From: Rhodospirillales bacterium
GTDB lineage: Bacteria; Pseudomonadota; Alphaproteobacteria; Rhodospirillales; Defluviicoccaceae
Assembly (NCBI GenBank): GCA_007695045.1
Contig: REEP01000040.1
Coordinates: forward strand, 1-49,498
DNA length: 49,498 nt
Reading direction: 5' to 3'
The position numbers and the translations under genes are program-made. The notes under the pieces are model-generated. The model was not told the origin of the DNA, did no database searches, and was given only the letters and a program-made list of their open reading frames with translations. Below are positions 31,022-40,564 of this stretch, in pieces; the stretch's first letter is position 1; the number at the start of each line of letters is the position of its first letter.

Positions 31022-31753
31022 TCAGGCATGTACGGTAATGGGGGTGCCCACGACCAGCCCCAAACGGTCGACGGCGCGCCCGCCATTGACCGCGATCTCC
31101 GCCAAGCCGTTGGCGTTGTCATACCAGAAACCAGTGCCGGGCGGCACCGCACTGAACGTTTCCGCGCGAACCAGGGTGTGGCCGCCGGCGGTCAGCCGGG
31201 CATCGGTGGGGACATGGCTCGCCCGCAGTCCCGTCATCGCGTTGCCGTAGACGTCCACATAAATGATTTCACTCAGGTCGTCCGGCCAGGTCGGCTCGCG
31301 GATCTCATCAATGGGACCCTCGCGGCCCAGTGGAACCTGATCGTGGGCCAGCCGGGCCGCCACCGGCGCGAACAGATCGCGGCCGTGGAAGGTCGGCGTC
31401 AGGCGGGGAGGGCGCCAGGTGATGTGCCACCACCGGGCCGGTTGCGACGACCGGCGGATCACCAGTTCGAACAGTCCGTTGGCCGGGCCGACGAACCAGC
31501 GACCGTCGGCGGCGACGATGCACGGTCGCCGCGCACCACCCACACCGGGATCGACGACGCACAGAAAAATCGTGCCCGGCGGAAATTCCGTCGCATAGGC
31601 GGCGAGAAGATAGGCGGCGCGCCGCGGGTCGAGCGCCGGTGCGTCGGCGAACAGATCGATCACATCGATGTGCGGCGCCTCGCGGCGCAGCACCGCCTTC
31701 ACTTGGCCGCTATAGGGGCCAGTCAGACCAAAGTCCGTGAACAGAACGATCAT
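31022..31753 (-). CDS. SAM hydrolase / hydroxide adenosyltransferase family protein
   Basis: A 243-residue protein matching the DUF62 family related to fluorinase and chlorinase. The start MIVLFTDFGLTGPYSGQVKA and the VVDPGVGGARRP and GPANGLFE segments are typical. Family members that are not halogenases hydrolyse S-adenosylmethionine to adenosine and methionine. The Asp-Arg-His trio proposed for hydrolases plausibly includes D7 and the HGRDLFAP region. It lies 102 bp downstream of rpoH on the same strand. Confidence 0.85.
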   Translation of the reverse strand: MIVLFTDFGLTGPYSGQVKAVLRREAPHIDVIDLFADAPALDPRRAAYLLAAYATEFPPGTIFLCVVDPGVGGARRPCIVAADGRWFVGPANGLFELVIRRSSQPARWWHITWRPPRLTPTFHGRDLFAPVAARLAHDQVPLGREGPIDEIREPTWPDDLSEIIYVDVYGNAMTGLRASHVPTDARLTAGGHTLVRAETFSAVPPGTGFWYDNANGLAEIAVNGGRAVDRLGLVVGTPITVHA

Positions 31754-31855
31754 CAGGAACGGCTCACCGCGGCATACGCACCCACCCGGCCATGTCTGGC
31801 AGAGGGCAGGGTGGGCTGGTACGCCTCACGGTCGGATAGATCTCCGGCCCCTCGC

Positions 31856-32746
31856 TCAGGCCGGGACCGCTTGTGCCGGCATCAACGCTGCCGACACCGC
31901 CTTCCGCACCTTGTCGAGAGCGCGGGCTTCGAGCTGACGCACCCGCTCCCGGCTGATGCCGTAGACGGTGCCCAGTTCTTCCAGCGTCTTCGGCTCTTCG
32001 GAGAGCCAGCGCTCGGCCAGGATACGACGCTCCCGCTCCGGCAGGGTGTTCATCGCATCGTGCACCAGCGTGCGGCGGAACCGGCTCTCTTCGCCATCGG
32101 CGGTGAGATTTTCCGGCGACGGGGCTTCGTCCACCAGCGCGTCCTGGAACTCGGCGCCCTCGTCGTTTTCCCGGTTCATTGGGGCGTTCAGCGACAGATC
32201 GCGAACGGACAAGCGGCGATTCATCTCCAGCACGTCGTTCTCGGAGACGGACATTTCGCGCGCCAACTCTTCCGCCTGCTCCGGCGAAAGCTCGCCGTTG
32301 TCCACGATGTTGAGCTGGCGCTTGATCCGGCGCAGGCTGAAGAAAAGCTTCTTCTGCGTGGCGAGCGTGCCCATTTTCACCATCGACCACGAGCGCAGAA
32401 TGTATTCGGTGATTGCCGCCCGAATCCACCACATGGCGTAGGTCGCCAAGCGGAAGCCGCGCTCGGGTTCGAACTTCTTGACGGCCTTCATCAGCCCGAT
32501 GTTCCCTTCGGAAATCAGATCCGATACCGGCACGCCGTAGCCGCGATAGCCCATGGCAATCTTGGCAACGAGGCGCAAGTGGCTGGTCACCAAGTGGTGT
32601 GCGGCCTCGACGTCACCGGCGTGCCGCCAGCGCATGGCGTAATCCTGTTCCTCCGTCTCGGTGAGCACGGGGAACGCCCAGATCTGACGGAAGTAGTGGG
32701 ACAACCCCCCTTCCATCGGAACTGCAGGAACCCTGAATTTTGTCAT
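31856..32746 (-). CDS. rpoH: RNA polymerase heat-shock sigma factor (sigma-32)
   Basis: A 296-residue sigma factor. Region 2 (HLRLVAKIAMGYRGYG, then ATYAMWWIRAAITEYI) is followed by the RpoH box QKKLFFSLRR at 131-140, which separates RpoH from other sigma factors. Region 4 ends TLEELGTVYGISRERVRQLE. It directs transcription of chaperone and protease genes. ATG 32746 has GGGAG upstream. The candidate promoter at 33012-33040 predicts a leader of about 259 nt, long enough for temperature-sensitive folding as known for rpoH in enterics. Confidence 0.96.
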   Translation of the reverse strand: MTKFRVPAVPMEGGLSHYFRQIWAFPVLTETEEQDYAMRWRHAGDVEAAHHLVTSHLRLVAKIAMGYRGYGVPVSDLISEGNIGLMKAVKKFEPERGFRLATYAMWWIRAAITEYILRSWSMVKMGTLATQKKLFFSLRRIKRQLNIVDNGELSPEQAEELAREMSVSENDVLEMNRRLSVRDLSLNAPMNRENDEGAEFQDALVDEAPSPENLTADGEESRFRRTLVHDAMNTLPERERRILAERWLSEEPKTLEELGTVYGISRERVRQLEARALDKVRKAVSAALMPAQAVPA

Positions 32747-33011
32747 CTCACATCATCTCCCTGATCGTATGCCCATTGATGTCCCGCGGCTCGAAGACGA
32801 GCCCGCAGACATCCTGCTGCGCATTTCTGTAACGTTATTGGGCCGAGGAAAACTGCGTGCCGCCGAAAACGGGACGTGCTGCCCCTGGCAACCGCAGCAT
32901 TTACTATTCCTGGGACCCCCCCGAGAGGCAGTCCGGTCCAGGTGCCCACGTTACAGTCGAGCGCTCCCGCCCACGACCCATTGTCGGCGCCGCGGACATT
33001 GAACCACGTAC
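32747..33011 (-). other. Long putative 5' leader of rpoH
   Basis: If the promoter at 33012-33040 is correct, transcription starts near 33005 and leaves about 259 untranslated bases. I cannot fold it by hand. A 68-codon frame in this leader (32743-32949) ends in an ATGA overlap with rpoH, but it has no protein-like character. Confidence 0.4.
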
Positions 33012-33040
33012 AACATAGTAACGTTCGCCGTTTGCGTCAA
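33012..33040 (-). promoter_or_regulatory. Sigma-70 promoter upstream of rpoH
   Basis: On the minus strand TTGACG (33035-33040), exactly 17 bases, then TATGTT (33012-33017). This is one of the best -35/-10 pairs in the window. It lies in the 447-bp gap between divergent rpoH and hpnM. Confidence 0.6.
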
Positions 33041-33193
33041 CTGGCTTGCGGCGCCTCGCGCCTTCGTTGCGGCGCCGGTCGGAGATGCCTATCTCCTTGC
33101 CGCGGTGCCAACCATCGTTGTTCCGGTAGGCCGCGCTGGCGCAACGACGCGTGTCAATAAGAGAACGTTCCGGTTCAGGAGGAGTTCCCGATC

Positions 33194-33835
33194 GTGCTTC
33201 GATATCTTGCCACAATCCTGACGGCCGCGGTGTTCGCTGCGCTGGCCATGGTCACTCCGATCGTGCCCATCGCCGCTGCAACGACAGCGGCGGCCGAGGA
33301 TGTGGTCACTGAGTTCCATGACCGCTTGATCGAGGTCTGGCAGCAAAGCGAGGTCCTGACTCCGCAGCAACGCTATGAGCGCCTGGAACCGGCGGTCACG
33401 GCGGCTTTCGACCTGACGAGTATGATCAGGGTGGCGTCCGGGGCCGCCTGGGCCCGCGCTACCGAGGCTGAGCGCGATCGCTTGCAGGAATCGTTCACAC
33501 GCTTCACTGTCGCCAATTACGTCGATCGGTTTACCGGCTACGCGGGTCAACGATTCGAGGTCGTCGCGGTCAAGGCGGGCCCGCGGGACCTGATCACCGT
33601 AGAGGCCCGGATCGTCCGGCCACGCCACGCCAGTGTGCCGCTCTCCTATGTGTTGTCGACCGACGGCGTCCGGCCTCAAGTGGTCGACGTGATCTTCAAG
33701 GGTGTGAGCGAAGTCGCGGTCAGGCGATCGGATTTTCGCACCGTGCTGCGCCAGGGCGGCCCGGACGGGTTGGCCGAGCGACTGAACGAGCAGGCCACTG
33801 CTCTTCTGGAACGTGCGACCCCAGGGCGCACCTGA
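33194..33835 (+). CDS. hpnM: Hopanoid-associated MlaC/Ttg2D-like protein HpnM
   Basis: A 213-residue exported protein. A signal peptide covers residues 1-34. The rest matches the HpnM branch of MlaC proteins: EFHDRLIEVW, FDLTSMIRVASGAAW, FTVANYVDRFTGY and RRSDFRTVLRQGG. HpnM is thought to act with HpnN in moving hopanoids between membranes. The start is GTG 33194 with AGGAGGAG upstream. It lies apart from the main hpn cluster, 1 kb before hpnN. A second MlaC-like gene is at 46925. Confidence 0.85.
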   Translation: MLRYLATILTAAVFAALAMVTPIVPIAAATTAAAEDVVTEFHDRLIEVWQQSEVLTPQQRYERLEPAVTAAFDLTSMIRVASGAAWARATEAERDRLQESFTRFTVANYVDRFTGYAGQRFEVVAVKAGPRDLITVEARIVRPRHASVPLSYVLSTDGVRPQVVDVIFKGVSEVAVRRSDFRTVLRQGGPDGLAERLNEQATALLERATPGRT

Positions 33836-33862
33836 CCCCAAGCAGGGCGGGCAGCGGCGCTT

Positions 33863-34330
33863 CTACAGACGGGTTGGGTTGGGAGCGTCGCCATAAACCT
33901 CGGCCGGGTCGAACACCTTGCTTTCTTCCCGGAACGCGAGTTTGACCGGTGTTGCCGCCGCGCCTTCGCCCACCGGCACCGCGCGATAGAAGCAGGAGCG
34001 GTAACCCACGTGGCAACTGGCATCCCCTTCAACCCGGACCCGCAGCCAAACCGCGTCTTGATCATCGTCGATACGCATCTCCACGACCTTCTGGATCAGG
34101 CCGCTGGTCGCACCCTTGTGCCACAGGCATTCGCGGCTGCGGCTCCAGTAAACCGCCTCGCCACGGCGGATGGTCTGTTCCAGCGCTTCCGCGTTCATGT
34201 AGGCATGCATCAGCACGTCGCCGGTGTCCGCATCGGTGGTCACCACGGGGATCAGGCCATCGGAATCGAACCGGGGAGCGAGCTCGTCCCCTTCCTCGAC
34301 CTGGGCTACGCTGACGCGTCGGGCAAACAT
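33863..34330 (-). CDS. hisI: Phosphoribosyl-AMP cyclohydrolase
   Basis: A 155-residue monofunctional HisI. Metal and active-site elements are present: [22 protein letters not shown] and [11 protein letters not shown] with conserved cysteines. It opens the purine ring of phosphoribosyl-AMP in histidine synthesis. It is separate from the his operon at 2225-5775 and from hisE. ATG 34330 follows GGAGG; the frame is open upstream but not homologous. Confidence 0.95.
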   Translation of the reverse strand: MFARRVSVAQVEEGDELAPRFDSDGLIPVVTTDADTGDVLMHAYMNAEALEQTIRRGEAVYWSRSRECLWHKGATSGLIQKVVEMRIDDDQDAVWLRVRVEGDASCHVGYRSCFYRAVPVGEGAAATPVKLAFREESKVFDPAEVYGDAPNPTRL

Positions 34331-34522
34331 GGACTGGCAACCTCCGCACTGCGATGATAGAAAAGCCGGAGCGTGACGGGAGGACACCGCCGCGCCTGCG
34401 AATTCACATAGCCTGGAAGCCGGCCCGGACGCAACCCGGTCACGTTTACCTCGACTTGGTCGCACCGTGTCCCATATCGGTTCTGTCCGTCGGCAAGCCA
34501 AAGATCGGCAGACACATGGTTC

Positions 34523-34537
34523 GGTGCCCATGGCACC
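34523..34537 (+). promoter_or_regulatory. Hairpin just before the rpmF ribosome site
   Basis: GGTGCC-CAT-GGCACC is a perfect 6-bp stem, two bases before GGAGG (34540-34544). Its position suits translational control or a processing site. A chance occurrence is possible in GC-rich DNA. Confidence 0.3.
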
Positions 34538-34559
34538 CCGGAGGTAGAGGATTTGAGCG

Positions 34560-34736
34560 ATGGCGGTCCCCAAGAGAAAAGTCACCCCGTCCCGCCGAGG
34601 TCAACGGCGGTCTCATGACGGCCTGAAGAAGCCCACGTATATCGAGGACAAGGCCTCAGGCGAACTGCGCCGTCCGCACCACATCGATCCGTCGAGCGGG
34701 ATGTACCGCGGCCGCCAGATCGTCGAGCCGAAATAG
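34560..34736 (+). CDS. rpmF: Ribosomal protein L32
   Basis: A 58-residue protein reading [20 protein letters not shown] at its start and ending [15 protein letters not shown]. This is a clear L32 of the large ribosomal subunit. It contains no CXXC zinc motif, so it is the zinc-free form. GGAGG and GAGG lie upstream of the ATG. It is commonly next to plsX in other bacteria but here sits between hisI (divergent) and hpnN. Confidence 0.95.
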   Translation: MAVPKRKVTPSRRGQRRSHDGLKKPTYIEDKASGELRRPHHIDPSSGMYRGRQIVEPK

Positions 34737-34879
34737 TCGCGCCGGCACGCGCGGCCGTGTCGACGCCGAAGCGGCCGACGCCTCCCCCCGCAGGGCCCGG
34801 CTTGGCGCCTGACAAGTCGGGCCCGGTGTGGCGGTAACCAGCCTTTTCCCCACGCTCATCACTTGATCATAAGGCCGCC

Positions 34880-37534
34880 ATGCACGAGGCAGGTCGCCTG
34901 TTCCACACGCTCCTGCGGCGCGGAACGGACTTCAGTCGCCGGTTCGCACTGCTGGTGGTGGCGCTGGCGTTGCTCTTGGCCGGTGCCGCCGGGGCGTATT
35001 TCGTGCGCAACTTCAGCGTGTCGACCCAGACCGAGGACATGCTGTCGCCGGAACTCCCGTTCCGGCAGCGGGCGCAGGAGTTAAGCCAGCAGTTTCCGGA
35101 GCGTGCCAACAACATCCTGATCGTGGTGGAAGGGCGCACGCCCGATCTGGCCGACCGGGCCGCGTGGGCGCTGGCCGCCAATCTTCGCCTGAAATCTTGG
35201 CGGTTCCCTTATGTCCTGTATCTGGAAGGGCATCCGTTCTTTGCGCGCAACGGCCTGCTGTTTCTCGGCACCGAGCGCCTCTACGATCTGAGCGACCGCT
35301 TGGCGGAAGCGCAGCCGTTCATCGGCGGGCTGTGGCGCGACCCAAGTTTGCGCGGTCTTTACGCCATGCTGGAGCTGGTTGCCACCGAAGCCGCGGGCAA
35401 CGATGCCGCGCTCCAGATCGTGCCGATTTTCGACGCCATCGCCGATGTCGCCGAGGCCCAGGCCCTGGGCCAGCCCATGCAGCTCTCCTGGCAGCAGGTG
35501 ATGCGGGGCGATGGCGAAGCGGAACGGGTGCGCCGCTTCGTCGTGGTCCAGCCCGCACTGGACGGTGACGGCCTGCGTCCGGCGCGCGCGGCGATCGAGG
35601 CCATTCGGAGCACGGCCGCCGACCTCAATCTCGATGCCGAGCACGGCGTTACTGTCCGGCTCACCGGCCCGGTGGCGCTCAGCTTCGATGAGCTGGGCTC
35701 GGTTCAGCTCGGCATGGGCATCGCCGGTGTGGTCTCGCTCACCGCGGTGGTGGTCCTGCTCGTCGCTTGTTTCCGCTCGCCTCGCCAGACCCTCGCCTGC
35801 CTGCTCACGCTGATCATCGGCCTCGTGTGGACAGGCGCGTTCGCCGTGGCCACGGTCGGCTCGTTGAACCTGATCTCGGTGGCGTTCGCGGTCCTGTTCA
35901 TCGGCCTGGGCGTCGATTTCGGCATCCATTACGCCCTCCGCTACCGCGAGTGCCGGGAACATCTGCCGGATCATGCGCACGGCTTGCGGGACGCGGCGGC
36001 CAGCGTGGGCCCGGCGCTGGCGCTGACTGCCGTTGCCGCCGCCATCGGCTTCTATGCGTTCCTTCCGACCCCGTACCTGGGCCTGGCCGAACTGGGTCTG
36101 ATCGCTGGTTCCGGCATGGTCATCGCCCTGTTGGCGACCTTCTTCGTTCTGCCCGCCCTGATCACCTTGATCGAGCCAAGGTTTCGGCGCCCCGTTCCTT
36201 GGGGCGGCACGCATCGCGCCGCCCTTGCCGGTTGGCTGCGCGGAAAGGCGCACTGGGTCGTGGCCGTGGGTGGGCTGTTGGCGCTGCTGGGGGTGGCCCT
36301 GACGCCGCTCGCACGATTCGACTTCGACCCGCTCCGCCTGAAGGATCCCGATAGCGAATCGGTGGCGACGCTGCTGGACATCATCGCCGACGATCCCGGC
36401 CTCGCTTACGCCGTCACGGTGCTGGTCGACGACGTTGCGGCTGCGGCCGAGCTGGCCGAACAAGCCGAGGCCCTGCCCGAGGTCGACTCCACCCGGACCA
36501 TCCTCAGCTTCGTGCCGTCCGACCAGGCGGAGAAACTGGCCGTCATCGATGACCTTGCCCTGTTTCTGGAGCCGTCGCTCACCGCAGAGCAGGAACCGGC
36601 GCCGACGATGACCGAGATTTTTGAAGCCTACGCGGGTCTGAACGATGCGCTGCGCGACTTGGCCCTCGGGAACGGCGCGGCGCTGATCCGCGCGGCGGGG
36701 CGGCTCGACGTCGCTCTGGATGCGCCGATGCGGGCAAGCGTGCTCAACCCGGACGTTCTGGAAGATCTGCGCTTGCGGCTGCTCGGCGGGCTGCCGGCCG
36801 AAATCATGGCTCTGCGGGAATCGCTCCGGGCGGAGCCGGTCACCCTGGAATCGCTGCCGGAAGCGTTGCGAAGGCTGTGGCTGGCGCCGGACGGTCGGGC
36901 CCGGGTGGAAATCTATCCCCGTGACACGCTGCACGAAGACCCGGCCGCGATCGGCAGGTTCGTGGCGGCCGTGCGCACAATCGCGCCGGAGGCATCGGGC
37001 CCGCCGGTCACGATCTACGAGGCCGGGCGCACCGTGGTCCGTTCGTTCATCGTGGCCGGCGTGATCGCCGCCGTTGCCATCTCCGTGCTGCTGCTGGTGC
37101 TGCTGCGCAGTGTCACCTACACCGCAGTCGTGTTTGTGCCGCTGCTGCTGGCCGGATTGCTCACCATCGGGATCACGGTGCTCATCGGACTGCCGTTCAA
37201 CTTCGCCAACGTCATCGTGCTCCCGCTTCTGTTCGGCCTGGGCGTCGCCGGCAGCCTGCACTTCGTGCTCCGCGACCGGCACGGTGGGAGCGAGACCGGC
37301 GCGCTCAGCACCAGCACACCGCGCGCGGTGACGTTCAGTGCCTTGACCACCATGGCCTCGTTCGGCAGCCTGGTTCTCTCCGAACATCCGGGTACGGCGA
37401 GCATGGGCTTGCTGCTGACCATCGCGATCACCGCGACCTTGATCAGCACGCTGGTGGTCCTTCCCGCCGTCCTGACTTTGCTCAGGCCCATGTTGCACCC
37501 GACCAAAGCCGTCGCCTCGGGGCATGTGCCGTGA
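34880..37534 (+). CDS. hpnN: Hopanoid transporter of RND/MMPL superfamily HpnN
   Basis: An 884-residue inner-membrane protein. It has a membrane helix at about 20-40, a large periplasmic domain, then a five- to six-helix bundle near 270-440. This pattern repeats in the second half (periplasmic 480-710, helices 715-870). It matches HpnN, which carries hopanoids to the outer membrane in Rhodopseudomonas. The ATG at 34880 has AAGG upstream. The gene follows rpmF by 143 bp, and hpnM is 1 kb upstream. Confidence 0.9.
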   Translation: MHEAGRLFHTLLRRGTDFSRRFALLVVALALLLAGAAGAYFVRNFSVSTQTEDMLSPELPFRQRAQELSQQFPERANNILIVVEGRTPDLADRAAWALAANLRLKSWRFPYVLYLEGHPFFARNGLLFLGTERLYDLSDRLAEAQPFIGGLWRDPSLRGLYAMLELVATEAAGNDAALQIVPIFDAIADVAEAQALGQPMQLSWQQVMRGDGEAERVRRFVVVQPALDGDGLRPARAAIEAIRSTAADLNLDAEHGVTVRLTGPVALSFDELGSVQLGMGIAGVVSLTAVVVLLVACFRSPRQTLACLLTLIIGLVWTGAFAVATVGSLNLISVAFAVLFIGLGVDFGIHYALRYRECREHLPDHAHGLRDAAASVGPALALTAVAAAIGFYAFLPTPYLGLAELGLIAGSGMVIALLATFFVLPALITLIEPRFRRPVPWGGTHRAALAGWLRGKAHWVVAVGGLLALLGVALTPLARFDFDPLRLKDPDSESVATLLDIIADDPGLAYAVTVLVDDVAAAAELAEQAEALPEVDSTRTILSFVPSDQAEKLAVIDDLALFLEPSLTAEQEPAPTMTEIFEAYAGLNDALRDLALGNGAALIRAAGRLDVALDAPMRASVLNPDVLEDLRLRLLGGLPAEIMALRESLRAEPVTLESLPEALRRLWLAPDGRARVEIYPRDTLHEDPAAIGRFVAAVRTIAPEASGPPVTIYEAGRTVVRSFIVAGVIAAVAISVLLLVLLRSVTYTAVVFVPLLLAGLLTIGITVLIGLPFNFANVIVLPLLFGLGVAGSLHFVLRDRHGGSETGALSTSTPRAVTFSALTTMASFGSLVLSEHPGTASMGLLLTIAITATLISTLVVLPAVLTLLRPMLHPTKAVASGHVP

Positions 37535-37662
37535 TGCAATCGGGTCGGCTCTCGGCAAGGCTTTGGCGGTCGCGGTCGCAACGGGCGACACCAGACCGGG
37601 CGAATGCCGGGGACTTCGTTGCCATGGTTCCCCTTTTACCGGCGACCATGGTTGCTTATGTT

Positions 37663-37674
37663 GCAACGCGTTGC
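37663..37674. promoter_or_regulatory. Perfect 12-bp palindrome upstream of ispH
   Basis: GCAACGCGTTGC is fully palindromic and lies directly after a possible -10 TATGTT (37657-37662), 50 bp before the ispH start. The location is suitable for a repressor. A CCATGGT/ACCATGG inverted repeat also flanks 37622-37651. Confidence 0.35.
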
Positions 37675-37724
37675 CGAAACGTCGGCCGAGAGATCCGGTC
37701 GCTGCAAGGAGGATTCCCGCAATC

Positions 37725-38684
37725 ATGACCGACCAACGGCACCTGCGCGTGGTACTGGCCAAGCCCCGGGGTTTTTGCGCCGGGGTGGAGCGTGCGATCG
37801 AGATCGTCGAGCGTGCGCTGGAGATTTATGGCCCGCCCGTCTACGTCCGGCATGAAATCGTGCATAACAAGCACGTCGTGGAAACGCTCCGCTCCCAGGG
37901 TGCGATCTTCGTGGAAGAGTTGGACGAGGTTCCCGATGGTGCTGTGACCGTTTTCAGTGCCCACGGTGTCGCCGAAACAGTGGAACATGAGGCTCGACTG
38001 CGCGGTCTGCCGGTGATCGACGCCACCTGCCCGCTGGTCTCCAAAGTCCACAAAGAAGGGCAGAACCACGCCGACAAAGGCCGCGAGGTGATTCTCATCG
38101 GCCATGCCGGCCACCCGGAGGTGGAGGGGACCATGGGCCGGATCCCGGGCGGGGTCTATCTGGTTTCGACCGTGGACGAGGTTGCCGCCCTCCAGGTCCG
38201 GAACCCGTCGGCCCTGGCCTACGTCACCCAGACGACGCTCAGCGTGGATGACACCCGGGATGTGATCGCCGCCCTGCGCGCGCGCTTTCCGGCCATTGTC
38301 GGCCCCGATGTACGCGACATCTGCTACGCGACCCAGAATCGGCAACAGGCCGCCCGGGATATCGCGACGCAGGTTGACCTGCTGCTGGTGGTGGGCGCGC
38401 GCAACAGTTCCAACTCAAACCGGCTGCGGGAGATCGGCACGCAATTGGGCGTGCCCAGCTATCTGATCGATGACGCCTCGGCGCTGGAACCGGCTTGGCT
38501 GGACGGGGTTTCCTCGGTCGGCGTCACCGCCGGTGCGTCGGCGCCGGAGGAACTGGTGCAGGCGCTGATCGACCGGCTCCGCGATTTCGGCTCGGTCGAG
38601 GTGGATGAATTGTCCGGCATCGAGGAACACATGCAATTCAAGCTGCCGCGGCAGCTGCAGCGCCGCCCGGCCGAAGCGGTTTGA
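37725..38684 (+). CDS. ispH: 4-hydroxy-3-methylbut-2-enyl diphosphate reductase
   Basis: A 319-residue iron-sulfur enzyme, the last step of the MEP pathway giving IPP and DMAPP. The three cluster cysteines are C18 (GFCAGV), C102 (DATCPLV) and C200 (DICYATQNR). ATG 37725 follows AAGGAGG. It is 79 bp upstream of hpnH on the same strand, a pairing that links isoprenoid supply to hopanoid synthesis. Confidence 0.97.
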   Translation: MTDQRHLRVVLAKPRGFCAGVERAIEIVERALEIYGPPVYVRHEIVHNKHVVETLRSQGAIFVEELDEVPDGAVTVFSAHGVAETVEHEARLRGLPVIDATCPLVSKVHKEGQNHADKGREVILIGHAGHPEVEGTMGRIPGGVYLVSTVDEVAALQVRNPSALAYVTQTTLSVDDTRDVIAALRARFPAIVGPDVRDICYATQNRQQAARDIATQVDLLLVVGARNSSNSNRLREIGTQLGVPSYLIDDASALEPAWLDGVSSVGVTAGASAPEELVQALIDRLRDFGSVEVDELSGIEEHMQFKLPRQLQRRPAEAV

Positions 38685-38763
38685 GGGGCGCGCAAACGGC
38701 AATCGGCCACGACGTGGCGTCACCGTGAAACACAGGCCTCACGGACACAGGAGACAGGGGACC

Positions 38764-39906
38764 TTGGGCATACCGTTGATCCAGCAGATTCGTGTCGGTG
38801 CGTACGTCGTGGGCAAGCGGCTTCGTGGGGTGGAGCGCTATCCCCTGGTGCTGATGCTGGAGCCGCTGTTCCGCTGCAACCTCGCCTGCCCCGGTTGCGG
38901 CAAGATCGATTACGAGGACGACATCCTGAACAAGCGGCTGAGCGTGGCGGATTGCCTCGCCGCCGTGGATGAATGCGGCGCGCCGGTGGTATCCATTCCC
39001 GGTGGCGAGCCGCTGTTGCACAAGCAGATCGATGCCGTCGTCGACGGCATCGTCGCCCGCAAGAAATTCGTCTACCTCTGCACCAACGGCCTGCTGCTGG
39101 AAAAGAAGCTGCACTTGTTCAAGCCCAGCCCGTACCTCACCTTCTCCGTCCATCTGGACGGCCTTGAGGAACAGCACGACCGCGCCGTCAACCAGCCGGG
39201 CACGTTCAAGCGAACCGTCGCCGCGATCCGCAAGGCCCGGGCCGCGGGTTTCCGGGTCAATGTGAACTGCACCCTGTTCAACGACATGAAGCCCGACGAG
39301 GTTGCCGACTTCTTCACGTTCTGCACTAACGAACTGGACGTGGAGGGAATCACCGTCTCACCGGGCTATGCCTACGAACGCGCGCCCGATCAGGCGCATT
39401 TCCTCACCCGGTCGCGCACCAAGCAGCTGTTCCGGGAGATTTTTGCCAAGCCGGGGGCGCGTCGCTGGCGCTTCAGCCAGTCCACCCTGTTCCTGGATTT
39501 CCTCACCGGCAACCAGGAGTACCGCTGCACGCCGTGGGGCAATCCCACCCGGAATATCTTCGGCTGGCAGCGGCCGTGCTACCTGCTCGGTGAAGGCTAC
39601 GCCCAGTCGTTCCAGGAACTGATGGAGACCACCGATTGGGACCGCTACGGCACCGGCAACTACGAGAAATGCGCGGATTGCATGGTTCATTGCGGGTACG
39701 AGCCCACAGCGGTCGCCGACACCATCGCCAGCCCGCTTAAGGCGCTGTGGGTGTCGCTGCGGCGCCCGCGTACGCATGGGCCGATGGCCAAGGAGATCCC
39801 GCTGGACAATCAGCGTCCGGCTGAATTCGTGTTCGAGGGGCTGGTCAAGCAGCTATCCGTCCAGGCGGCGGAGGATCGGGCCCGCGCTAAGAGCGACGCA
39901 GCGTAG
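38764..39906 (+). CDS. hpnH: Adenosyl hopene transferase (radical SAM) HpnH
   Basis: A 380-residue radical SAM enzyme. The iron-sulfur motif is C38, C42 and C45 in CNLACPGCGK (CX3CX2C), and a C-terminal Cys cluster appears in CADCMVHCGYEP. HpnH joins 5'-deoxyadenosyl to hopene, giving adenosylhopane. The start is TTG 38764: it gives the family N terminus GIPLIQQIRVGAYV and has AGGAGACAGGGG upstream. There is no ATG at that place. Its last 54 bp overlap the end of convergent hpnG. Confidence 0.94.
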   Translation: MGIPLIQQIRVGAYVVGKRLRGVERYPLVLMLEPLFRCNLACPGCGKIDYEDDILNKRLSVADCLAAVDECGAPVVSIPGGEPLLHKQIDAVVDGIVARKKFVYLCTNGLLLEKKLHLFKPSPYLTFSVHLDGLEEQHDRAVNQPGTFKRTVAAIRKARAAGFRVNVNCTLFNDMKPDEVADFFTFCTNELDVEGITVSPGYAYERAPDQAHFLTRSRTKQLFREIFAKPGARRWRFSQSTLFLDFLTGNQEYRCTPWGNPTRNIFGWQRPCYLLGEGYAQSFQELMETTDWDRYGTGNYEKCADCMVHCGYEPTAVADTIASPLKALWVSLRRPRTHGPMAKEIPLDNQRPAEFVFEGLVKQLSVQAAEDRARAKSDAA

Positions 39907-40545
39907 GGTTCGCAGCGCCTTCCGGTAATCGAACGCGAGATGCACCAGCGCTGCGCAGTCCGACGGACGGCGCAGCAGTTGGCTTAGAATCGTGAGCTTG
40001 CGCGGCCGCCCGTCTGCATCAACACTGTCTTCGAGCCAGCCGGGGACGGCGCGTTCGGCCGGATCGGCGATTGCCCGGATCACGATGATGGGGCACGCGT
40101 GGGCTGCCGCCACCCGGGCGACGGCATCGCTCTCCATGTCCACGGCAGAAGCACCGGTCCTTCGGAACAGCGCCTGCTTTTCAGCCACGGACGCGACCGG
40201 CCGGTCGGAACCGGCCAGCGGGGCGATGTGCACGGGAATGGTGCCACTTAAGGCTTCGCTGACGGCGTCTCGCCACACCCTGTCCGTTTCGAAACGGCGG
40301 TCGGCCGCGCCCATAATGACGTCAGCCAGGACGAGGGTGCCGGCCGGGCAATCGGGCGAGAGCCCGCCGGCGACGCCGAAGCTTACGATCGCGCCGCAAC
40401 CGCCGGCCAGCAAGGCTTCGGCAGCGGCGGTGGCTCGGGCGGGATCGGCCCCGGCGCAGCGAAGACGACCGGGATCGACGCCGGCATGGTGAAGCAGACA
40501 CCGGGATTCAGCACCGAGGCCGGTGACGAAGCCGACCGCCGCCAC
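39853..40545 (-). CDS. hpnG: Hopanoid-associated nucleosidase/phosphorylase HpnG
   Basis: A 230-residue protein of the PNP/MTA-nucleosidase fold, with SFGVAGGLSPD and the SAVDMESDAVARVAA motif. HpnG removes adenine from adenosylhopane to give ribosylhopane. I choose GTG 40545, which yields AAVGFVTGLGAESRCL, the family N terminus, with GAGG upstream; the frame is open further upstream inside shc but is not homologous. It begins 19 bp after shc. The 3' end extends 54 bp into hpnH on the other strand. Confidence 0.9.
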   Translation of the reverse strand: MAAVGFVTGLGAESRCLLHHAGVDPGRLRCAGADPARATAAAEALLAGGCGAIVSFGVAGGLSPDCPAGTLVLADVIMGAADRRFETDRVWRDAVSEALSGTIPVHIAPLAGSDRPVASVAEKQALFRRTGASAVDMESDAVARVAAAHACPIIVIRAIADPAERAVPGWLEDSVDADGRPRKLTILSQLLRRPSDCAALVHLAFDYRKALRTLRCVALSAGPILRRLDG

Positions 40546-40564
40546 CCCCGTTGCCCTCGGCGAC

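Noticed and set aside
32743-32949. 68-codon minus-strand frame ending in an ATGA overlap with rpoH
   Set aside because: Composition is not protein-like and no family is recognisable; it more likely belongs to the rpoH leader. The overlap is probably chance.
35081-37762. 893-codon frame antisense to hpnN
   Set aside because: Same GC artefact; the translation is low-complexity and the sense strand encodes a full transporter.
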